Below are positions 47,632-58,674 of a stretch of 64,000 bases of DNA, piece after piece. The translations under genes and the position numbers were made by a program. The notes beneath the pieces are model-generated. The model searched no databases, was not told where the DNA came from, and saw nothing but the letters and a program-made list of their open reading frames with translations. The stretch's first letter is position 1. Every line of letters begins with the position of its first letter. This stretch comes from Haematococcus lacustris (taxonomy: Eukaryota > Chlorophyta > Chlorophyceae > Chlamydomonadales > Haematococcaceae), in NCBI GenBank assembly GCA_030144725.1, contig JASKMD010000008.1:12860160-12924159 (forward strand), read 5' to 3'.

Positions 47632-48190
47632 CATGCCTGCTCGTTGTCGTGGCCTGGCTGTGTCAATTGCCCCCTGCTCGTCTGTCTGATTCCTTTCCTC
47701 CACGGTGAGAGTACACCACTAGGGTCGCCTGCAGCGTGCAAGCTCACAAAGGGCACACTCATCCATATGCCACCTGCCTGCCGTGCTTGCTCACGAACTA
47801 GTTTACAGCATGTATTGCACGCAACTGCCTGAGCTGCTACTGGCACTGGCACTCAAGCTCAGCACGAACTGTTGGCTGGACCACGACATGCCATCAACAC
47901 AGCAGATACTGCTGGGGCACTACGCTGAGACCATGGGGGTTTCTGCTTGCTGCCAACAGCCATGCCTGCTCATTGTCATTGCTTGGCTATGTCGATCACC
48001 GGCCTGCTCGCCAGTCTGATGTTCCTCCACGGCAAGTGCACAACAGTACGGGTCCTGCCTACCGACCTGCCTGCCGAGGCCTCACGAACCAGCTTCAATG
48101 CAGCCATTGCACGCAGCTGCTCGAGCTGCCACTGCCAACAACGCTCTGTACGGACCATACGTACGAACCACAACATGTCATCAACCGTGC
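47632..48190. repeat. Diverged tandem duplication (about 330-bp period)
   Basis: Block 47632-47905 is repeated with substitutions and small indels at 47960-48190. Shared words in the same order are CATGCCTGCTC, TGTCTGAT or CAGTCTGAT, CCTCCACGG, CACGAAC, TTGCACGCA, GAGCTGC and CATGTCATCAAC or CATGCCATCAAC. No protein is recognised in either block. Confidence 0.65.
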
Positions 48191-48359
48191 ATCGCCGCTG
48201 TGGCTGCCGCAGGTGTATCTGCGCAAGCCACGGGCATGATGCCCGCGCCTTCACCTCCCATCCTGGCACCTCGGCGTCCTGCCCCATCGCTGTCCAGTCC
48301 GCCACCTCTGCAACCTAATGCGATGGGAACCCCGCTTCTTATAAAATTTTTCGGCCTGG

Positions 48360-51300
48360 ACCTTTGGTCGCTGTTGACCAGCTGGGGCTCGGGCATCCAA
48401 GCTCTGCTCGAGTCCCAGCAGCCACCCAGCCTGAGCCTCAGGAACTCTCTGCCCCAGGCATATGTGCCTCCCAGCTGCTGGCCCTCAACACCACTGCCCT
48501 GCTCAACACCTCGCTCACGCCCCAGGAGCTGATGCCAGGACTGGACTACTTTGCGATGGATGTGAGTGGTCGTCACTGTCCTGCACCTTGCCCCATTGCT
48601 CCCCATGCTTGGGTGCCCATTTTTACCGCATTCCACCTCTTGCACTTCATGGCGCAACTTGACGCAACAGCCCGCCTCTAGCTTGCCCCGTTCCTTGCAG
48701 GTGGCCCAGCTGCTGCGTGAGTACCTGCAGGACAGCAGCATCACGGTGCAGGTGACAGACTTCTGCGCAGGCAACCGCACTGCCGCCCCCTTCCCTGTCA
48801 ACAGGACCATAGTCAACGGCCCCTGGCCCACACTGCACGTCACCATCAACCTGCTCACCACTGACCCTGACAGGTGGGGTGTAGTACTCACTGAGCTGTG
48901 CTTCACACAGGGAGGGGGACTGGCCGCACCCCGACCTCTTGGCCCCTGCCCCTGGCCCTGGTGGATGTGAACCCCTGCCCCTGCCCCTGGCCCTGGTAGA
49001 TGGCACACACCCATTGAGCACCTCCCGGCTGCTCCACCTGCTGCTCACCCCTCAACCCTCTGTTGGGGGTATGGCCAACCACATCAACCATGTTGTTCTG
49101 TATCAGACTGTCATCAACCACGGTGCAGGCTGTCCTCCCCTACTGGCCTTCTGAGGCGACTGCTGGTGAACTGGTGAGTGTCAGCATTGGTGCCGGACTG
49201 TGCGCCTGGCTCCTGATGAGAGCATCAAGCGCATGACGAGTCAGGCATCATGTGATTTTGGCCCTCCTGGCTGTGCTGCTTGCCTGCAGCCGTGGCTCCC
49301 TAACGACCAGGGACTCACTGGGCTTCTTCACCCTCTATGGCATGCCCTTCCACCGCTGCCAGGCCTCACTGCTGCCCAGCTCCCCGCCCCCCTCACCCTC
49401 GCCCCCCCAGCCCTCCCCCCCTCCCTCACCCTCACCCCCAGCACCCCCCCCGTGAGTCAAGCCCTGTCCTTGTTGCTGTGGGTGCAGCTGTGGTGCCCTC
49501 ACCCCTGGTCTGATTGCTGCCACCCACTCCAGTAGGGGGCTGTGTCACACGCACCGTTGGGCTGTGGCACGCGCCCTGTTTTCGCCAGTGTGGCTCTGCG
49601 ATGCACGGTGTGCTCAGCCCTGACCCCGCCCCTGCACATCACTGGCAGTGCTGTCAACACACTTCATGCAAGCCTGCTGCCGAGCACCTCTACACCTCAA
49701 AGTGTCCAACGAGCGTGATGACCTCACTGCAGCATCTGCCTCTGTGCCAGTATGTGCTCAGCATCATGGCTGGCGCTGTGCACTGATGCAGGCCAGCACC
49801 AGCACCCCCTAACCCGGGTCCCCTTCCTGCCCCACCCTCACCCCCTTCACCAACACCTCCCAGCCCAAGTCCCAGCCCCCCCCCTCCCAGCCCCTCACCC
49901 CCGCTCCCACCTCAGCCCCCCCCCTCTCCCCCGCTGCCGCCCATCAACTCCCAGCTGCTGGCCCCCCCGGTGAGTGAGCCCAGCTGGCAGCCTGCAGCAG
50001 ACCCAGCCTGGCCAGACACCCTCACGCACGCACCATCACAGCATGTGCATGAAACAAAGTCATCATGCGCATGCATGGAAGCCAAGCATGTCGGTGAGTC
50101 CAGGGCGATACTCCAGGTGACACTCTTGCTGATGCAGTGATGAGCATGTTGCTGCCGCACTTGCAGATGCCACCAAGTCCCTCCCCTCCCCCTCCACCCC
50201 AACCTCCCTCACCTGCACCCCCCCCTCCCTCGCCTGACCCTCCACCTCCCTCACCCGAACCCCCCCCTCCCTCACCTGCACCCCCCCCTCCCTCGCCTGA
50301 CCCTCCCCCTCCCTCACCTGCACCCCCCCTCCCCTCACCTGACCCTCCCCCTCCCCCTCCCACACCCCCCTCTCCCCCTCCCTCACCCGACCCCCCCCCT
50401 CCCTCTCCTGCCCCCCCCCCTCCCTCACCTGCACCCCCCCCTCCCTCGCCTGACCCTCCCCCTCCCTCACCTGCCACCCCCCCTCCCTTACCTGCACCCC
50501 CCCCTCCCTCGCCTGACACCCCCCCTCCCTCACCTGCACCCCCCCCTCCCTCGCCTGGACCCCCCCCTCCCTCACCCGACCCTCCCCCTCCCTCACCTGC
50601 ACCCCCCCCTCCCTCGCCTGACCCTCCCCCTCCCTCACCTGCACCCCCCCTCCCCTCACCTGACCCTCCCCCTCCCCCACCCACACCCCCCTCTCCCCCT
50701 CCCTCACCCGACCCCCCCCCTCCCTCTCCTGCCCCCCCCCCTCCCTCACCTGCACCCCCCCCTCCCTCGCCTGACCTTCCCCCTCCCTCACCTGCACCCC
50801 CCCTCCCCTCACCTGACCCTGCCCCTCCCCCACCCACACCCCCCTCTCCCCCTCCCTCCCCCCCCCCCCCCCCTCCCTCTCCTGACCCCCCCCCTCCCTC
50901 TCCTGACCCCCCCCCTCCCTCACCCGGACCCCCCCCTCCCTCACCCGACCCCCCCCCTCCCTCACCCGACCCCCCCCCTCCCTCACCCGACCCCCCCCCT
51001 CCCTCACCCGACCCCCCCCCTCCCTCACCCGACCCCCCCCCTCCCTCACCCGACCCCCCCCCTCCCTCACCCACCCCCCCCCCTCCCTCACCCGACCCCC
51101 CCCCTCCCTCACCCGACCCCCCCCCTCCCTCACCCGACCCCCCCCCTCCCTCACCCGACCCCCCCCTCCCTCACCCGACCCCCCCCCCTCCCTCACCCGA
51201 CCCCCCCCCTCCCTCACCCGACCCCCCCCCTCCCTCACCCGACCCCCCCCCTCCCTCACCCGAACCCCCCCCCTCCCTCACCCGACCCCCCCCCTCCCTC

Positions 51301-51900
51301 ACCCGACCCCCCCCCTCCCTCACCCGACCCCCCCCCTCCCTCACCCGACCCACCCCCTCCCTCACCCGACCCCCCCTCTCCCTCACCCGACCCACCCCCT
51401 CCCTCACCCGGACCCCCCTCTCCCTCACCCGATCCCCCCCCTCCCTCACCCGACCCCCCCCCTCCCTCACCCAGACCCCCCCCCTCCCTCGCCTGACCCT
51501 CCCCCTCCCTCACCCGACCCCCCCCCTCCCTCGCCTGACCCTCCCCCTCCCCCACCCACACCCCCCTCTCCCCCTCCCTCGCCTGACGCCTCAAACGCTT
51601 GTGCCATCCCCACTGCAGTCATGCTCCCAGCACCTGGTGGGTGGGCGCGGTGGTGAGCTGCACCACCCACAGCTACCCTCCACTACCTTGACCATTCCAA
51701 GCTGTGTGGGGCTGTGTGCTGTGTAGGACAGAGCGTCTCTGTGTCTGGCCCAACCCCAGTGACCGGCAAGCTTTTTGGTTATGCCCCATCCGTGGTGTTT
51801 GGCCCCATCACAGGCGACGGCAGGGACATCACCTTCTCCACCTGCTTCTCAGGTGCTGCAGGCCGCCTGGTCAGCTCAGCCAGATCAGGGTGCTGTCTGC
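48360..51900 (+). CDS. Hydroxyproline-rich glycoprotein, cell wall / extracellular matrix type
   Basis: Exons of an extracellular-style protein lie left of a large SPPPP repeat. The first recognisable part (to 48560) reads ICASQLLALNTTALLNTSLT, then GLDYFAMD before GTGAGTGG. The next (48702-48870) reads VAQLLREYLQDSSITVQV and TDFCAGNRTAAPFPVNRT, with several NxT/S glycosylation sites. An exon near 49293-49452 reads FFTLYGMPFHRCQASLLP followed by SPPPSPSPP. A long exon (50166 to about 51600) codes for some 450 residues of PPPPSPDPPPPSPAP. After it, an exon near 51727-51850 reads VSVSGPTPVTGKLFGYAPSV and ITFSTCFSG, resembling a beta-rich adhesive module. A TATAAAA at 48340 may be the promoter. 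Neither start codon nor stop was fixed. Related to pherophorin-like matrix proteins in style, but no pherophorin domain is asserted. Confidence 0.5.
50166..51590. repeat. CCCCCTCCCTCACC(C/T)G minisatellite encoding the Pro-rich domain
   Basis: Units of 18 bp (CCCCCTCCCTCACCCGAC) are repeated about 75 times. From 50166 to about 50870 units are mixed (GAC, GCA, GGA, GAA variants, with some larger repeat-of-repeats). From about 50930 to 51480 they are almost pure. The plus frame gives PPPPSPD/A. The minus strand is a GGGGGAGGGAGTGGG array. C-run length varies (six to eight), which changes frame near 51170 and again near 51266. Confidence 0.95.
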
Positions 51901-52454
51901 TGTGTCCAGCTCACGCCTGGTGCCTCGCCTAATACGCCCAGTAGCGCTGCAATGCTTGGGCCCAGTGGCAACAGCTGCCGCGGAGACGGTGGTGTTTGCC
52001 GTGGTGGTGGCTGCAGGGAACGCTGCCTGGGACTCTTTCTTGTGGTTGTTTCAGACTGCCAGTCCATCCGAATTTTTCATTTGTGGCGGTACACGCGTCA
52101 TGGTGGGTCCCCGCTGCCCATGGCCTTGCTCGGTGTTAGTAGCAGATCTCAGCCCCCTTATCCCTCCTAGATGCATCTCCCGCCCAGCTGGTTCCCCCTA
52201 TCCTCGCACTTGCTGCTGAAGCCTATGGCTGCTTCAGCTGTCATGATGATGATGGCAGAGGCGCAGGGTTGGGCATGCCGGGCTGCACCACGCTGCCCTT
52301 GCCATCCTGACCATGCTGCAACGGACTGCACCACCCTCACCGCTAGGACCTAGTGATGCTGGCAGCCACGGAATGGGGACTGCCTCTTTACCATAGGAAT
52401 GCCTAACACTCGGCCGCCTCATCACACAAATCAGCATCTCTCAAGCACACGATG
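51901..52454. other. Possible 3' end of the wall-protein gene; nothing definite
   Basis: Several frames are open here but I found no clear final exon or stop that could be assigned to the wall-protein gene. From 52440 onward, sequence becomes retroelement-derived. Confidence 0.3.
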
Positions 52455-53216
52455 TCGTAAGTGCTAGCATCACTAGCACTCAAAAGCCTGGGCATCACTC
52501 ACGCATCTGAATTCAATTGTTAGGGCGACACACACATCATCACGGGTAGCATTCTCACATCGAAGTACGGGAAAAAGGTTAAGCAAAAACACATCATTGC
52601 CCTCAACAAACTTGCGGCTATGGCGGCCCAACCCTCATGCTCAGACGCGACCGCAACGCGCACCATCCGGGATAGCCGCAACACGTCACTCAACCTCCCG
52701 CCCGACCAACGCAAAATCACACCTTGGGCCGCGGGCCCCACGGAACTTTCGCCCACTCTTGCTACGCCAGACACACGAACCCGCTATATGGATATGAAAG
52801 CGTATGCGGCTAAGCTCGCAACACAACCAGAAATGGCGGAGCGGGCAGCAACGGCGCCGGCATCCCACGAAGCCATCATGACGAGCTCACGTTTATTGCA
52901 ACGAGAGAATAGAGCAACACCCTCACACCCAACGAAGCCTACTCGACCCGAAACGGGCCCTAGACGGCACAAAGACGGCAGACATGTCCACACTATCCCG
53001 GCTAACATCGTGCGCATACTAGGCATTGACCTCCCAGGCCTCTCAAGCTGGAAGGTGGCAAACTCACGGACTTAGGGCGCATACTATGGGCCATGTACGA
53101 CCACCAAGAGGTCGTCACCAACATAGACAGTTCGCAATGGGATGGCATCACACACACGCAAATCAGTGGGTTAGCACAACCACAACCAGCCATCAGTGGG
53201 TCAGCACAACCACAAC
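52455..53216 (+). mobile_element. Decayed non-LTR retroelement fragment related to the one at 4.8-9.3 kb
   Basis: The plus strand encodes LALKSLGITHASEF, a stop, then THIITGSILTSKYGKKVKQK, IALNKLAAMA, LNLPPDQRKITPWAAG and LSSWKV. After a frameshift near 53070 comes LWAMYDHQEVVTNID. These align in order with about residues 255-490 of the intact-frame element (SLGIKHASELQQ, KVKQKHYIALNKLAAMA, LNLPAAQRKIKHWAAG, LSSWKV, AAMYDHQESITKID). Similarity is moderate, so it is another family member rather than a recent copy. It has at least one stop and one frameshift. It runs into a short 33-bp tandem repeat (ATCAGTGGGT...CACAACCA) and then the assembly gap. Confidence 0.8.
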
Positions 53217-53716
53217 NNNNNNNNNNNNNNNNNNNNNNNNNNNNNNNNNNNNNNNNNNNNNNNNNNNNNNNNNNNNNNNNNNNNNNNNNNNNNNNNNNNN
53301 NNNNNNNNNNNNNNNNNNNNNNNNNNNNNNNNNNNNNNNNNNNNNNNNNNNNNNNNNNNNNNNNNNNNNNNNNNNNNNNNNNNNNNNNNNNNNNNNNNNN
53401 NNNNNNNNNNNNNNNNNNNNNNNNNNNNNNNNNNNNNNNNNNNNNNNNNNNNNNNNNNNNNNNNNNNNNNNNNNNNNNNNNNNNNNNNNNNNNNNNNNNN
53501 NNNNNNNNNNNNNNNNNNNNNNNNNNNNNNNNNNNNNNNNNNNNNNNNNNNNNNNNNNNNNNNNNNNNNNNNNNNNNNNNNNNNNNNNNNNNNNNNNNNN
53601 NNNNNNNNNNNNNNNNNNNNNNNNNNNNNNNNNNNNNNNNNNNNNNNNNNNNNNNNNNNNNNNNNNNNNNNNNNNNNNNNNNNNNNNNNNNNNNNNNNNN
53701 NNNNNNNNNNNNNNNN
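53217..53716. other. Assembly gap (500 N)
   Basis: Exactly 500 unknown bases. The even size suggests a placeholder length. The gap sits between a retroelement fragment with a short tandem repeat and a copy of the dispersed repeat seen at 3620-3880, so the missing DNA is probably repetitive. Confidence 0.99.
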
Positions 53717-53900
53717 GGATTGGGGCTGGGTTGGGCGCTGGCAGGGGGTGGAAGTGTGTTGACGGATTGAGGGTGGGTTTGTAAGGAAAGGAAGGGGGGA
53801 GGGGAGGTGCTGGTGGTGATGGTGGCAGAACCTGCAGTTAACAAGGGCATGCTAGCGGTCAGACTGGGTACATAGAGCCACACATTTGCAACAGCAAGCT
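53717..53900. repeat. Dispersed repeat, copy 2 (first copy at 3620-3880)
   Basis: GGGCTGGGTTGGGCG, GTTGACG, AAGGAAGGGGGGAGGGGAGG, AACAAGGGCATGCTAGCGGTCAGACT and AGAGCCACACATTTGCAA parallel the blocks at 3690-3870. The rest, 53901-55190, is unique DNA with GCTCCTGGCTGCT-type repeats near 54440-54480 and no recognisable gene. Confidence 0.65.
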
Positions 53901-55199
53901 ACTCACCATTTGTAGAGTAGAGTGTGTGACGGGGAAAATGGGGTTGGGGAAGGGAATTGGGGAGGGTGCTGCTCATGATTGCCTTTCATCGGTGCCGCTC
54001 ATCGTTGCCGCTCATCGCTACAGCTTCTAACTGCTCCTGGCTGCGCTGCCCAACTGCCTCCAATCGCTGCACTTCCAAGCTCCTAGCTCTTGACTGTCCT
54101 CTTAGCTGGGCCATGTTGGCACTCCACCTGCAAGCAACCCCAGCCACCCTCACATCGCACCTTTCCCTAACTTACAATCTTGCTGCGCTATCTGCTCCTT
54201 TCGCACGACCTGGTCGCGAATGCGACGAGGCCCCCGCTGCTCCTTGCTGCTATATGCGACATGCTGCTATATGCAATGTTGTGAGGCTGCTAGCTTCCGA
54301 TGGCTGGCTGGCTATTGGCTAGCAACTACAGCGGCATGGCTACATCGCTAAAAATCGATTGGCTGGAGTATGCGATACGCTAAACTAAGCGCTATGCACT
54401 ATGCCTCTTTTGCGTAGCAATTGCGATGTCCTCTACGAATGAAGCTGCGATTTGCTCCTGGCTGCTCCTGGCTGCTAGCTCCTGTTACATGCGTGTGCTG
54501 TGTGCAGTGTGCTGTCCGCTGCAATTCCTTTGCTTCCTTCGCGGTTCCTTAGCGAAACCTTCATGCAACCTGAAAGTTGTGTAACCCCGTGCAGTGCATC
54601 CCAACTCAGGATGTCCCAACATGGGGTTGGTGATCTTCATGCAACTACTCTTTCAATACTGCACCGTTTGCGATAGCGTTTGTCACATTGGCAGTTGCAA
54701 AGCAGTGTGCGTCTACTGGCAAGCGGCGCGTTAACTCTTGCGAGTCAGGCCATGCCGGCGCAAGCGATCGCGGACACACCTCAGCTGCTCACAACCGATT
54801 GTTCTAGTGGTATGTAGCGGCATCAGGGATAGAGCTGCGCCTGTTATCGAGCCAGAAGTACAATCACATTTCAGCCCGCCAGGCTCGCTCCGCGAGCCTT
54901 TCATTGGTGCAGGCGGTGTCGGAGGACCGTCGTTGGGCAAGTTGACACGCGACATTGCAGCGAGGTGCGAAAGTGTTCATTTCTCTCAGGCCAACAACAC
55001 AAAAAAGGGACCCCCTTGCACAAACCGGCTTTTTGTGAGCTGACCACTGTAACTTTCCAGAATTTGCCGTGTCAACTTTGTTCATTACTAAACGACACAG
55101 CCGCTGGAAAAGGAAGCACGGCATTTCATCGATCAGGCCTGCTGGAAATGACTTTGGCGTGACCTAACTTTGCCTTGCAGTGCTGACTAGCGCACTCGG

Positions 55200-55965
55200 A
55201 CCACCCGGCCCACCCCCTTCCAGCCCCGCCCTCCCACCCCCCCCTCCCACCCCTCCCCACCCCCAGCCCCGCACTCCCACCCCCTCCCAGCCCCTCCCAC
55301 CCCCAGCCCCGCCCTCCCAGCCCCTCCCAGCCCCTCCCAGCCCCTCCCAGCCCCTCCCACCCCCTCCCAGCCCCTCCCACCCCCTCCCAGCCCCAGCCCC
55401 GCACTCCCACCCCCTCCCACCCCCTCCCACCCCCAGCCCCGCCCTCCCACCCCCTCCCACCCCCAGCCCCGCCCTCCCAGCCCCTCCCACCCCCTCCCAG
55501 CCCCTCCCAGCCCCTCCCAGCCCCTCCCAGCCCCAGCCCCGCCCTCCCACCCCCTCCCACCCCCTCCCACCCCTCCTGCTGCCCCCCCTGGCAGGAGCTG
55601 GCAGCTGGTGCTGGTGCTGCCCCAAGGCTGCCCACCCCTCCTACTGCCCCCCCGTGGCAGCGGCTGGCAGCTGGTGTTTGTGCATCCCCTGACCTGCTCA
55701 CCCCTCCAGCTGCGCAGCAGGGGGTCAGGGCGGAGTTGGACACAAGCTCGACACGCAAGCGGAGGGCGGGCGGGAGGGATCGGCCCCAACATGTCGAGCA
55801 AGGTAACGTAGCAATGGCCTACACACCTTGTGTGGCCTTACAGAGTGGCCAGGTAGTAGGTACTACTCTCGAAGGGGTCAAGCAATGCAGCAGCCTTGTA
55901 TATTTCCGAGCATGGGTGGAGGGGCGTCGATACATCGGTTTGGCGTGCCATGTGAAAGTTTCGGA
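55200..55965. repeat. Composite repeat copy C: C-rich minisatellite plus tail
   Basis: 55200-55575 is a CAGCCCCTCCCACCCCC array like 13618-13835 but longer. The tail CTCCTGCTGCCCCCCCTGGCAG through GGGGGTCAGGGCGGAG matches 13940-14100. GCGGAGGGCGGGCGGGAGGG through GGCGTGCCATGTGAA (55757-55955) matches copies A and B. Similarity stops at 55960, where copies A and B continue CGTTTTGACTGCGGCGAC. Confidence 0.85.
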
Positions 55966-56181
55966 CGAAAGGTGGTAGCAGCCGCTTTTAGGGGAACTTT
56001 CCAACGGTGCCACTGGCACTGGGCCCCGGGGCGTAGGGTGGTGTGCGTCGTAGTGACCCCTAATCGTATCCTTGACTGGTATAGCCTAGCCTGACCCTGC
56101 CATGTCAACCTATTCGTATCAGCTTAGGCCCATTTCACCTCACACTAGTAAAGCATTGCCGGTTTACGGTATCCCCCAAGG

Positions 56182-57510
56182 TTAGCGACGCCACTCGGAC
56201 CAGGCCTCAGGCCCAGGGTGTGACGGGCCGAGTGAGGGGCCTGAAGCTCGGACCTGGCTCGGGGCCCCGTCGCTGGCAGCACCATTTGCAACAAGCTACA
56301 GGCCTCTATGCACAGGCCTCTATGCACAAGCCTCACCTCTCCGCGTAGAACGTGGTAAGCCACTTGACATGATCTGACTCCCAACCGCACATGGCCAGGA
56401 GGGGCCCCATGAGAGAGTCATGGAGGTAGTGCTGCTCTGCGACATCCTTGGACCACCCACAGTTCTTCTTTATGTCCCCTTGCTGCACCCTGTACATGCA
56501 CATACACACACAAACAGTTAGGTGTGGTGCATTTGGCTGGGCTGGGGCTGGCCTGCCCTGCTGCTGCTGCTGCTTCACTCACCCAGACTTGGCCATCTCC
56601 ACGGGCGCGCCTTTGCGAGGGGCATGTGTAGTGCTCGCCACATCCACGCCGTTGCTCACAAACAGTTGGTCCATCTTCTCATACATGGAGTCGTACTGGA
56701 TGGACTGCAGTGGGTTTCTGCCAGAGAACAAGGGTAGCTGCGTGAATTGCAGGTGCTATATGCTGCACATTGTGAATATGCTGCACATTGTGTGATGTCC
56801 ACACTGGAGGTGAAGCCAACCTTCGCATTAGCATTCTGGTACTGCTGCTGCAGGCCTGCATGGAATTGCTTGAAGGCTGACTGCTTCTGCAAGCACAGCA
56901 TTACCAGTTCATCAGTAAGCACATCAACTCAGCAAGCACTTCAAGTTGTGGAGCAAACTTACGATGTGCGGCTCCTTCTCGAGCTGAAGCATCTCTGCTT
57001 GCTCCTGGGCGGCGCGGCTGGGCAGGCGCTTCAGTTCCTTGAGCCGCGTATCCGCAGCGCAGAGGTGAAGCATGTACCTGGTCGCGTTGTCGACCAAGTG
57101 CTCGAGTGCTGTGTCGAGCTTCTGCTGAACGCACCACGCCTGCGCCGGTCAACATCCGGTCAGGTCCCGGCCTGCAAGCCTGCAAGCCTGCAAGCCAGCC
57201 AACTAGCAAGCAGTTGCACCTCGAAATGCTTCCAGGCCGTCGCGTAGCATCTGCTGGTATTTGGTTTTACGCGGTGGGGTGTGGTTGAGTACACTTGTTG
57301 CAAGACAGCGACACTGTTCGTCAGCGGAGACTGCCTGGGTCTTTTCGTCAAGCTTTTGCTAGGTCCGTCGTCCTCCGCGTCTTCACTGTCCGCGTTCTCA
57401 TATGTCTCATACTGTCTACCCCGCTTGCCACATAGCGACCCGACATGCTGCTTGCCGGTCTTGCCCGCCTCAGCCCATCGGTCAGCTGCTTTCAGCCAGC
57501 TTCCACCGCA
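56182..57510 (-). CDS. Crypton-like tyrosine recombinase (transposon-derived or domesticated), incomplete
   Basis: The upstream exon (about 57510-57237) is Lys/Glu/Asp-rich and ends VKPNTSRCYATAWKHFE. It joins in phase to AWCVQQKLDTALEHLVDN (from about 57141): the N-terminal core-binding fold of tyrosine recombinases (sxNTxRxYxxxWxxFxxWC). After KQSAFKQFHAGLQQQY (56887-56820) comes an exon at 56717-56583 reading NPLQSIQYDSMYEKMDQLF and STTHAPRKGAPVEMAKSG, whose HxxR is recombinase box II. The exon 56489-56337 gives VQQGDIKKNCGWSKDVAEQH then YL: W and the catalytic Tyr. The last exon (56272-56182, in phase, TAA) is a Ser/Pro-rich tail. The box-I Arg region is not visible; only about 60 residues lie where about 150 are expected. 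One internal junction could not be put in phase. No start ATG was found. Either an exon was missed or the gene is decayed. Confidence 0.6.
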
Positions 57511-57529
57511 ATCGACCCTATTTCGATGA

Positions 57530-58674
57530 CCCCATCAGTTTTGCGACAATCGACAGGTTTCGATGACCCGGGGGAAAATGTCCGACGCACATAGCGCCCA
57601 CGGACCTGCGCTTTGACGCCGCTTAATTATTTAGCACGAGGAAGTTAACGGTGCAGGCACGGTAGCGGATGGTGGTCTGGGCTATGTTACCTGTTTACAT
57701 GGGACTTTGTCAAATCTGACTTGTTGCATGAACATTATTTGAAACGATGTGAGTTTGCTTGGAGTAACAAGGCTTTGCGTCTCACACTACAGTTACACAA
57801 GCAGCGGATGTGTGCTAGTCTTGTGCAACTTCCCACCATGATTAAAAGTAATAGCCGCGTTCACGTAGACATGTCATTCACTGGTAAGGAGTCCATCCGA
57901 GTGCCCAGGTGCCCATCACTACCTTTGCCGCAATACGCTTGACCATCCACCAGCCACTCCCAGATCCCACATCAACAATCTTACCAAACAACATGCAACC
58001 ATCCATCCCTACCACTTGCCCTGACTCCATGTCATGCCGTACGCATGTCCCGTACTGTGACCACAGCAACAGTCACACGCCACCCGCAGCAGGGACAACA
58101 TACAGCAAACACGCTCGACTTATACAACCACACATAGCAGGCAGGATGTGCGAGCAGGTACCCCGCTACAGAGCCTGCAATGCACAATGGTGTAGCTCTG
58201 CAGTAAGACACCATGCCGAGGTGAAGTTACGTTCCAGAGGCTCATGCCCCAAGCTCGCCTGCGCCCCTGCTTCAGTGCAGGTGTGTACTCCTAACCTGAC
58301 CACCTGTGCCACATCAAACTAGAAACAAGTATTCAACCCAAGGGTTGTTCAATGCAAGGCTTCGATCAGACAAGTATTGTATGGGTCTAGGTTCAAGCAG
58401 AATGCGTTGATGCTGTTGCTCAGAACAAGCACGGCCCCCTCACAAGGCATGTGGCAGTGCGTGCATTGACCTGTGCGCAGCAATATGGCGCATGTCTAGG
58501 CCTCTGAAGTGTGTTCAGCCACCGCAAACCATGCAGGAGGCACGTGCTGCGCTGTGCTGTGGCTACTGTGTGGGAAGTTGGCCACATAGTGAGGCCTTCA
58601 CGTGGAGCCTGGCACCCAAACATGTGCAATGCAGCTGTGTGCAAGCCTGACTAGTACCCCACCCCTACACACCA
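57530..58674. other. Intergenic; nothing recognised
   Basis: Short open frames occur on both strands, but none carries a recognisable motif or plausible splice structure. TTTCGATGACCC is repeated at about 57521 and 57559. Confidence 0.4.

Noticed and set aside
50022..51594. Minus-strand Gly/Glu/Ser-rich ORFs of up to about 400 residues
   Set aside because: They are the reverse strand of the proline-rich minisatellite. The plus strand has flanking exons with signal-like, glycosylation-rich sequence and correct splice sites, so the plus strand is the coding one.
57878..58069. Minus-strand peptide with KIVDVGSGSGWW, resembling a methyltransferase motif I
   Set aside because: Only this one short motif fits; neighbouring frames contain stops and no other methyltransferase motif or splice-consistent exon is present.
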